A stretch of DNA of 6,486 bases from Muribaculaceae bacterium. Lineage in GTDB: Bacteria > Bacteroidota > Bacteroidia > Bacteroidales > Muribaculaceae. The stretch covers positions 1 through 6,486 of the forward strand of contig JAFZSS010000083.1 in NCBI GenBank assembly GCA_017619255.1, in the 5' to 3' direction. The position numbers and the translations under genes are program-made. Every line of letters begins with the position of its first letter. The stretch's first letter is position 1. The notes beneath the pieces are model-generated. The model ran no database searches. It was not told where the DNA came from and saw nothing but the letters and a program-made list of their open reading frames with translations. Below are positions 1 through 5,154 of the stretch, in pieces.

Positions 1-483
1 AAGTCGTGCTGGATCAAGCGCGGTGACTTCCATGCCATGCACAAGGAGGATGTGAGCTATGTGCGCCACCCCGAGGAGGCTCAGGAGGTGTTGCAGGAGT
101 ACTTCTACCGCGGCATCACCCGTGCGGTCATCAATGTACACCTGGTGGGTGACCTGGTGAAGTTCTATGGCGTGAAGAATTCGCAGTTCTTCTACTGGTT
201 CTACCCCTTTGACGAGGGCCACAGCAAGTATGGCTGGGAAGAGGTCAACGGCCACTCCCAGGGAATCGACATCGACCTGAAGGAGTTGAAGGACATCTGT
301 GCCCGCGCTGCCGAGGAACTGAATGTGGATATCTATGGCGGTGACTGCATTGTTGATCCTGACGGCACCATCCGCATCATCGACTTCAACGACTGGCCCA
401 GTTTCGCACCGTGCCGCAACGAGTCCGCTCCCCATATCGCCAAGGCTGTGCTTGCCCGTGCCAAGGCCCATTTGGGACTTTGA
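1..483 (+). CDS. ATP-grasp-fold ligase-like protein, C-terminal part (5' end outside window)
   Basis: The frame is open from base 1 (K-S-C-W-I-K-R-G-D-F-H-A...) to the TGA at 481-483, so the ATG at 37 is internal and the gene starts upstream; 160 codons are visible. The segment WIKRGDFHA followed about 30 residues later by INVHLVGDLVKFYGV resembles the ATP-binding half of ATP-grasp enzymes. Near the C terminus, GGDCIVDPDG then IDFNDWPSF (about 337-405) matches the metal-binding end of the fold, where an Asp/Glu and an Asn (D-x-N here, codons 382-390) hold the Mg-ATP. Family members usually form carboxylate-amine or similar bonds through an acyl-phosphate. The substrate cannot be read from this fragment. 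No signal peptide or membrane segment is visible in this part, so it is probably cytoplasmic. It lies 46 nt upstream of a co-directional lipid synthase gene, with no terminator between, which suggests a shared operon. The fold call is from motif memory; the substrate is unknown. Confidence 0.72.
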   Translation, partial: KSCWIKRGDFHAMHKEDVSYVRHPEEAQEVLQEYFYRGITRAVINVHLVGDLVKFYGVKNSQFFYWFYPFDEGHSKYGWEEVNGHSQGIDIDLKELKDICARAAEELNVDIYGGDCIVDPDGTIRIIDFNDWPSFAPCRNESAPHIAKAVLARAKAHLGL

Positions 484-529
484 TGGACTGAGGTGTTAAC
501 ATCCGCTGAAAACTGAAAAACCGGAAAAC

Positions 530-1489
530 ATGACATTAAAAGAAGAATATCAAGCATCACTGAAATCCTCGGATACCGAGGAGTGGTTTGATTTGAAGTT
601 CCACCGCCCGTTGGGATTCCTGTGGGCCAAATTATTTGAGAAATTGGGCGTGAGCCCCAATGCCATCACCGTGGCCAGCATCTTCATGGGCGTGGCCGGT
701 GGCATTATGCTGTATTTTCATCAGCCGCATCTGGCATGGCTCAATTGGGTGGGCATGCTGCTCATCACCTGGGCCGACACCTTTGACAGCGCCGACGGTC
801 AGTTAGCGCGCATGACGCAGCAGTATTCGCGCTTGGGGCGTATCCTTGACGGTGTGAGCGGTGACCTATGGTTTGCTGCTATCGGTTTTGCGCTGGTGTT
901 CAGGGAACTGGATTTCGGCGACAGCCTGACGGGACCTCACTTCTTTGCTGAGCATGAATGGCTGATTTGGACCTTGGGTATCCTCTCTGGCGCCAGCCAC
1001 GCCTTGCAGGCAGCCCTGGCCGATTGCTATCGTCAGTTCCACCTCTTCTTCCTCAAGGGTCAGCAGGGTAGCGAGCTGGAAAGCGCGGCTAAACTGAAGC
1101 AGCAGTACCATCAGTTGGAATGGGGCCGTAATTTCTGGAGCAAGTTGCCGCTGTTCTTCTATAGCGGTTACACCGCTAATCAGGAACGCTGGACCCCGAA
1201 CATGCAGCGCCTGCGTGCAGCCTTGAACGAGCGATACGGCGAGGACGGCGTTCCCTCTCAGGAATTCCGTGACTACTTCCGTGGCCTCAGCTTGCCGCTG
1301 ATGAAGTACACCAACATCCTAACTTTCAACACGCGCATCATTGCTTGCTTTATCGCGGTCATCTGCAATGTGCCTTGGCTCTACTTCGTGTTTGAGATTG
1401 TGGTGCTCAACATCCTGCTCATCTACATGGTGTGCCGTCATGAGGGCATCTGCAAGAAGGCGCTTAAGGAATTAGAAATTAAGGGTTAG
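530..1489 (+). CDS. CDP-alcohol phosphatidyltransferase family membrane protein (possible inositol-lipid synthase)
   Basis: This 319-residue integral membrane enzyme should transfer a phosphatidyl group from a CDP-linked lipid to an alcohol, releasing CMP, at the inner membrane. The family signature is clear: D86-S-A-D89-G90-Q-L-A93-R94, eight residues, G103, D107, then D112. The canonical last step is D-x3-D, but here it is D107-GVSG-D112, one residue longer. Hydrophobic segments lie at about 46-63, 68-85, 113-124, 144-166, 262-285 and 287-302, with a polar central insert at about 175-255 containing QQYHQLEWGRNFW. The N terminus (SDTEEWFDLKFHRPLGF ... LGVSPNAITVAS) has the amphipathic lead-in and the SPNAIT element common in this family. 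From memory, Bacteroidales phosphatidylinositol(-phosphate) synthases look like this, including the LDG-x2-GD spelling, but headgroup specificity is inferred. The ATG at 530 is chosen because the Bacteroidetes-style A-rich leader (GGAAAAC) precedes it directly and the conserved N-terminal region follows soon after. A downstream hairpin ends the operon. Confidence 0.88.
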   Translation: MTLKEEYQASLKSSDTEEWFDLKFHRPLGFLWAKLFEKLGVSPNAITVASIFMGVAGGIMLYFHQPHLAWLNWVGMLLITWADTFDSADGQLARMTQQYSRLGRILDGVSGDLWFAAIGFALVFRELDFGDSLTGPHFFAEHEWLIWTLGILSGASHALQAALADCYRQFHLFFLKGQQGSELESAAKLKQQYHQLEWGRNFWSKLPLFFYSGYTANQERWTPNMQRLRAALNERYGEDGVPSQEFRDYFRGLSLPLMKYTNILTFNTRIIACFIAVICNVPWLYFVFEIVVLNILLIYMVCRHEGICKKALKELEIKG

Positions 1490-1503
1490 AAGTTAGGAGT
1501 TAT
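1469..1503 (+). repeat. Degenerate 7-bp tandem repeat across the stop codon
   Basis: Five consecutive heptamers can be read: GAATTAG, AAATTAA, GGGTTAG, AAGTTAG and GAGTTAT. The consensus is roughly RARTTAG. They encode the last residues of the lipid synthase (E-L-E-I-K-G), provide its TAG stop at 1487-1489, and continue 14 bp into the intergenic region. Seven is not a multiple of three, so a change in copy number would shift the frame at the extreme C terminus. The copies are imperfect, which argues for an old or slowly changing repeat. No function is assigned. Confidence 0.6.
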
Positions 1504-1516
1504 CCGATACAAGATG

Positions 1517-1548
1517 GGTCCCCAGGGTCGATAAAGATCTTGGGGACC
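1517..1548 (+). terminator. Probable terminator of the ATP-grasp / lipid synthase operon
   Basis: A hairpin starts 27 nt after the stop codon. Its arms GGTCCCCAGGGTC and GATCTTGGGGACC can form 13 pairs, two of them G-U, around the 6-nt loop GATAAA. The following bases (TTAATGTTTAA) are T-rich but not a clean T-run, so termination strength is uncertain. Position and stability fit an end-of-operon terminator facing the convergent gene. Confidence 0.7.
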
Positions 1549-1590
1549 TTAATGTTTAACTCTCGTGCTCCTTATGCAGATATTTCAGGA

Positions 1591-1648
1591 TCTTTTGGAA
1601 AGTCCGCAATTCTTATCGGTTGAGAGCTGATAGGTTTTCTCCAAAAGA
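1591..1648. repeat. Inverted repeat TCTTTTGGA / TCCAAAAGA with nested stem
   Basis: A perfect 9-bp inverted repeat lies at 1591-1599 and 1640-1648. Inside it, TATCGG and CTGATA can form a further 6-bp stem with one G-U pair around a 7-nt loop. The right arm is also the T-tract (on the minus strand) of the terminator at 1650-1688. TCCGCA at 1603-1608 complements TGCGGA at 1653-1658, inside that terminator's stem. The parts could therefore compete or form a pseudoknot. This is base pairing read by eye; no known RNA family is recognised. Confidence 0.45.
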
Positions 1649-1649
1649 A

Positions 1650-1688
1650 CCCTGCGGATAGACCGGTTTATCCGGTCTGCCCGCAGGG
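1650..1688 (-). terminator. Probable intrinsic terminator of the 1018-residue exoprotein gene
   Basis: The arms CCCTGCGG and CCGCAGGG flank an inner stem AGACCGG / CCGGTCT. Together they give about 16 pairs with one mismatch and a T-G wobble, around the 5-nt loop TTTAT. On the minus strand the hairpin begins 32 nt past the TAG stop at 1721 and is followed by TTCTTTTGG, a usable T-tract. The orientation therefore fits the leftward gene. Confidence 0.78.
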
Positions 1689-1720
1689 ACATTAATTAAA
1701 TATTGTGGATTTTTATGAGT

Positions 1721-4700
1721 CTACATCATTATCTTTTTGGTAACGGTCTTGCCGTTAGCATAACGCGTTACCACAATGTTCATACCCTGGTAGGGTCTGC
1801 TGCTGGGCATACCCTGCAGGTTGTAGTAAGTCACATCTGTCACCACATTGCTTGCCAGTTCGTCCAGAGCGGTAGGTACATTCTTGAAGTTTACTGTCTC
1901 GCGCTGTTCAACGACGAAGTAATCCTTCCCGCCATGTTCGACTGCGCGACCCTGACGGTCAGGAGTAATAACATCCTGCCATACGCCTTCAATATAGGTG
2001 GCGTAGAGACGCGCGATATATTGGACATTAAAGTCATCGTCCTCCTCGTCATTAAAGGGTCTGACAATGATGTCGCACACATCCATGGGATACTCTCCGG
2101 GATAGGTCTCCTGGATGCTGCTGTAGACGGCACCCCATGACGCGTTGTCGGATGTGCTGATGCCGCTGAAGTCCTCCAGTTCGTTGAGCAGAACCTCGGT
2201 TTCGTCACCATCAACAACTCGCCAAATGCGGTAATAATAGGCATACTGCATTTCATCGGTAAGGATGGGAGTGAGGTGCAATCTAGCGGTATAGCCCTTG
2301 CTGGTGATGACATTGCCGTCCTCGTCTTTGTGCTTGAATTGATTTGACTTTTCGGCAATCACTTCAAGGTTCAACTGGGGATAGGACATGTCCTTGATGT
2401 CGCAGCCATAGGTGTTCACCTTGCTTTGGTCTCCACCAAAGAGGGTGATGATCGTGGGTACATAACTGCTCATCTGGTCAGCGACAGCGCCATTCTTATC
2501 AAGCACTGTGATGGATTCAGACGCATCTCCGGCATTGATATACTTGATCTGCTCCAGGTGATTGAGATAACCCTCGGTGCCGATGGTAATCACATGATAT
2601 TCACCGCTGTTGTTGAAGTGCTCTGCTTTTCCTACCTTGAATTCGCCTACAGGATGCTGATTCTTGTTCACGCGCAACACATCATATTCAACCAGATTGG
2701 CAGCAGGGTCATATGATGCGGTAAAGGTAATCGCATTAGCGGGCTTAGGTTCCAGGTGGTGATCCCTGTCTTCAAGCACATCATCCCTGGTGTAACCTTC
2801 GGTCTCAACCGTGTTCGTGGTCTTGAAAACCGGAATCGTCAAGGGGTTGCTGCAGGCAGTCTGGAAGGCAATACCGCTGTTGCCTTCGGTCTCAACCTGC
2901 TCGAAGCAATAAATATAATGATCATAGTGGTCATTCTTCTCGGTCGAGGCACGGAAGCGGTCTGAGAAATACATGTCATCGGTCGCTTTGGCGATAAAGC
3001 CGTCGATGATGACCTCTCCGTTGTCAAACAGATAGTTCGACACATCCTGCTGTGTCTCGGACTCATAGTCCACATGATAGCTGTATCCTTCGGTGCCAGG
3101 TTCCTGCTCTATCGTTACATGGGCAATTGTGACTTTGAGGCCGTCGGGGTCGGTACGGGTCACATCATAGGTGCCGTTGAAATCTTTGATTGCATGAAAT
3201 TCCTCCTCATTAGCAGGTCTTACACAAATCAGATTCCGGTAGAAGTTCTCTTCGCTGTTCACATTATAGAAACAGCGGTACTCCAGTACGCGCTGGAAAA
3301 ATGGCTTGTCTAGCGGCGGAATGACGACAGTGCGCACAGGACTGATGGCACTGATGGTCACCAAGGGCTTCTCGCAATCGATATTCAGGGTGTCCATGCC
3401 GTCCATGATCATGTGACCGTCCATATCATAGTTGATGGGGTGGGCGGTGATGACATAGTTGAAAACCTGCGTCTCGTAGGTCTGAGGAACCAAATAGGAA
3501 TCAGATGTGTTCTCGACGGGTTCATTCTTGTTGAGCAAGTCATCCATTCTCACCCAAGAACCGTCATCCTTCACGATATAGACATAGTAGTGCTCGGGGA
3601 CATGGGCACCGATTTTCTGATCGGTGAACGAGGTGCTCCAGTCCAGGTTCACGCGATAGTGATCCTTTACCTCCGACGGCACAGCCTCAGCATTCAGGTC
3701 GGCAGTGTACATCAGCACCTTTGGACGGATAATGGAATCCAGTTGGTTAGAACCGACCTTGGAGCCGTAATTAGTGTAATAATGGCCTTGGTCATCATAC
3801 CAACTGAGTCCGTCCAATACTGGGTCCTCATCGCGCAACTCATACTCGAAGCGGCGGTCGGGAACATACAGACAGAGGTTCTTGAGGCTGTAGGCTTCGC
3901 CCTCGTTTGAAATCGTGAACCAGTGACCCACGGGATTGCCCTGACTGTCCTTGTCACGGTCATAGGTAGCCACATCATAGCAGTCATGGAAACAATAATA
4001 GACCTGTCCCGACTTCATCTTGGCAATAAAGTCATAGGTCGTCGTGCCATGGTCGCCTTTCACGGGACTGATCTGCTCATAGAGGCGATAAAGCGGTCTT
4101 GAAGAAGATGCCCTGGGCTTGCCCTTGGAGATGAAGAAGAACTTATTGGTGGCAGTTCCGTCGATAGCATATAAATAACCCGGGTTGTTCTCATCATGGA
4201 CACGGGTGAATGCGGTCACGACCTGTACCGAGTTATAGGCTGAGTCGATGATTTCCCAAGCCTTGTCCTTGTCACCGCCGCCATGAGGCTTATCCCAACT
4301 CTCATTGAGTTGCACGAGCATGACCGTCATGCCGTCCTCGACGGGATTCTTTATCGGTAGAATGCCTTCATCCAATGAGCGGTCCCATGTATTGTTGGCG
4401 CCGCCGCCTCCATGACCGTGAGCGTTACCGGTATGGGTGGATCCTGGGTAGTTTGTGGTGTGACTGGTGTAGTTGAAACCATAGTCCAGCATCCTGTGCA
4501 GGGAGGGTTCAGGCTCTCCGGGATGTTGGTAGGCATAGGCGTAGCGGATGCCTGGAACATTCTCGTTGGTGTAGACGGCACGCAACAGGGAGATGATGTG
4601 GTCGGTAGTCTTGGCTTCGTCAGTCAAATTGGCGACATGTTCCATGTTGTTGCTGTCAGTAAATGTGAATTCAAACTGAGACCAGTCAAATTGAGTGACT

Positions 4701-4777
4701 TTGGGTCCGACTTCCTGAGCTTGCGTACTGAAGAGGCAAATCACTGCCATAAGTACGAAAGTAATCTTTTTTACCAT
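1721..4777 (-). CDS. Large exported protein of unknown function with C-terminal secretion/sorting domain
   Basis: This complete protein of 1018 residues is not a family I recognise by name. Residues 1-20 are a classical signal peptide (MVKK, hydrophobic core, FSTQA) with likely cleavage before Q21. The last 50 residues or so (VTYYNLQGM ... GMNIVVTRYANGK ... KKIMM) resemble the C-terminal sorting domain of Bacteroidetes type IX secretion cargo, so it is probably exported across the outer membrane and either anchored or released. The body is acidic, rich in Tyr and Asp, and looks mostly beta-stranded. Residues of about 372-447 (YRVNLDW ... YYVYIVKDDGSWVRM ... SYLVPQ ... FNYVITAHP) are FN3-like in rhythm, and about 560-645 and 680-735 may be related modules. 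Residues 119-126 and 164-168 are His/Gly-rich (AHGHGGGG, PHGGG). Cysteines are few, including a YCFHDC pair at 261-266. No catalytic motif is seen. The ATG at 4777 is supported by the signal peptide and A-rich leader. It appears monocistronic: a promoter-like box lies upstream and a terminator follows. Confidence 0.85.
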   Translation of the reverse strand: MVKKITFVLMAVICLFSTQAQEVGPKVTQFDWSQFEFTFTDSNNMEHVANLTDEAKTTDHIISLLRAVYTNENVPGIRYAYAYQHPGEPEPSLHRMLDYGFNYTSHTTNYPGSTHTGNAHGHGGGGANNTWDRSLDEGILPIKNPVEDGMTVMLVQLNESWDKPHGGGDKDKAWEIIDSAYNSVQVVTAFTRVHDENNPGYLYAIDGTATNKFFFISKGKPRASSSRPLYRLYEQISPVKGDHGTTTYDFIAKMKSGQVYYCFHDCYDVATYDRDKDSQGNPVGHWFTISNEGEAYSLKNLCLYVPDRRFEYELRDEDPVLDGLSWYDDQGHYYTNYGSKVGSNQLDSIIRPKVLMYTADLNAEAVPSEVKDHYRVNLDWSTSFTDQKIGAHVPEHYYVYIVKDDGSWVRMDDLLNKNEPVENTSDSYLVPQTYETQVFNYVITAHPINYDMDGHMIMDGMDTLNIDCEKPLVTISAISPVRTVVIPPLDKPFFQRVLEYRCFYNVNSEENFYRNLICVRPANEEEFHAIKDFNGTYDVTRTDPDGLKVTIAHVTIEQEPGTEGYSYHVDYESETQQDVSNYLFDNGEVIIDGFIAKATDDMYFSDRFRASTEKNDHYDHYIYCFEQVETEGNSGIAFQTACSNPLTIPVFKTTNTVETEGYTRDDVLEDRDHHLEPKPANAITFTASYDPAANLVEYDVLRVNKNQHPVGEFKVGKAEHFNNSGEYHVITIGTEGYLNHLEQIKYINAGDASESITVLDKNGAVADQMSSYVPTIITLFGGDQSKVNTYGCDIKDMSYPQLNLEVIAEKSNQFKHKDEDGNVITSKGYTARLHLTPILTDEMQYAYYYRIWRVVDGDETEVLLNELEDFSGISTSDNASWGAVYSSIQETYPGEYPMDVCDIIVRPFNDEEDDDFNVQYIARLYATYIEGVWQDVITPDRQGRAVEHGGKDYFVVEQRETVNFKNVPTALDELASNVVTDVTYYNLQGMPSSRPYQGMNIVVTRYANGKTVTKKIMM

Positions 4778-4857
4778 ACTTAAATTTTTGAATCTAATTG
4801 CTTTTACCTTTATTGAATGTTGTTATTTGCCTACCTATATTCTCATAAAAAAATTGA

Positions 4858-4893
4858 CAAATATATGGGGGAGGAGGATTGTCACGGGGCAAA
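4858..4893 (-). promoter_or_regulatory. Candidate Bacteroidetes-type promoter for the exoprotein gene
   Basis: Read on the minus strand, TATATTTG (4865-4858) matches the Bacteroidetes -7 consensus TAnnTTTG exactly. A TTTTG at about 4894-4890 could serve as the -33 element, but the gap is 24 nt, longer than the usual 19-21 or so, so only the -7 box is well supported. Transcription would begin near 4851 and leave a leader of about 75 nt, A/T-rich just before the ATG and without a Shine-Dalgarno site, which is usual in this phylum. Confidence 0.45.
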
Positions 4894-4966
4894 AGTAGGT
4901 AATATTCTTTAAAACCACATCACTTTTTATGTATTAGTAACATTTTTTTAGAATAATTTAGACCGA

Positions 4967-5013
4967 AATCAGTTAGGGCATCCCTGGGTAAACCAAGGGT
5001 GTCCTAACTGATT
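4967..5013 (-). terminator. Strong hairpin, probable terminator downstream of the BspA-like gene
   Basis: AATCAGTTAGG (4967-4977) and CCTAACTGATT (5003-5013) are perfect 11-bp complements. The inner GCATCCCTGG and CCAAGGGTGT continue the stem with two wobbles and a mismatch around the loop GTAAA. On the minus strand the following bases are TTCGGTCTAAATTATTC, A/T-rich but lacking a clean T-run. It sits about 140 nt after the stop codon, far for a terminator but before the next promoter. It could also act in the other direction or be an unrelated structured element. Confidence 0.5.
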
Positions 5014-5102
5014 ATAAAGCTGTTAACCTAAAAAACTGTGAGCTCAACGATAGAGTGCACCGGAGGAGTATGAAACACTCAGATAACAAATCATTCGGTA
5101 GC

Positions 5103-5145
5103 GTCAACGCCTCCCAACCCCTGCTTATCAAGAGGGGGAGTTGAC
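5103..5145. other. Small hairpin near the stop of the BspA-like gene
   Basis: CCCCT-g-CTT and AAG-AGGGG (5118-5137) can fold with a 3-nt loop and one bulge. GTCAAC (5103-5108) and GTTGAC (5140-5145) could enclose it, with an asymmetric internal loop. On the minus strand it begins 9 nt after the stop codon. No T-tract follows in either direction, so it may stabilise the 3' end of the message instead of terminating transcription. Support is by base pairing only. Confidence 0.3.
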
Positions 5146-5154
5146 ACCTGAAGC

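Larger units (their letters stand above)
4778..5154. other. Non-coding interval between the two leftward surface-protein genes
   Basis: These 377 bases carry no supportable gene on either strand. From right to left they hold a weak structured stretch just past the stop of the BspA-like gene (5103-5145), a strong hairpin (4967-5013), an A/T-rich stretch of about 65 bases (4900-4965), and the promoter and leader of the exoprotein gene. Positions 5014-5100 show nothing beyond short chance palindromes such as TGAGCTCA. Confidence 0.7.

Noticed and set aside
37..39. ATG at 37 as the start of the first gene
   Set aside because: The same frame is open to base 1 and encodes family-like residues (WIKRGDFHA) before this Met, so the gene is cut by the window edge.
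866..1111. Minus-strand frame inside the lipid synthase gene
   Set aside because: It overlaps the conserved membrane enzyme and has no supporting motif or start context.
1703..2140. Open frame of 145 codons on the plus strand
   Set aside because: It lies antisense within the 1018-residue gene, has no family-like motifs, and overlaps the clearly coding minus-strand frame.
3413..3910. Open frame of 165 codons on the plus strand
   Set aside because: It is an antisense shadow of the exoprotein gene; its Ile/Val-rich composition mirrors the Asp/Tyr codons on the other strand.
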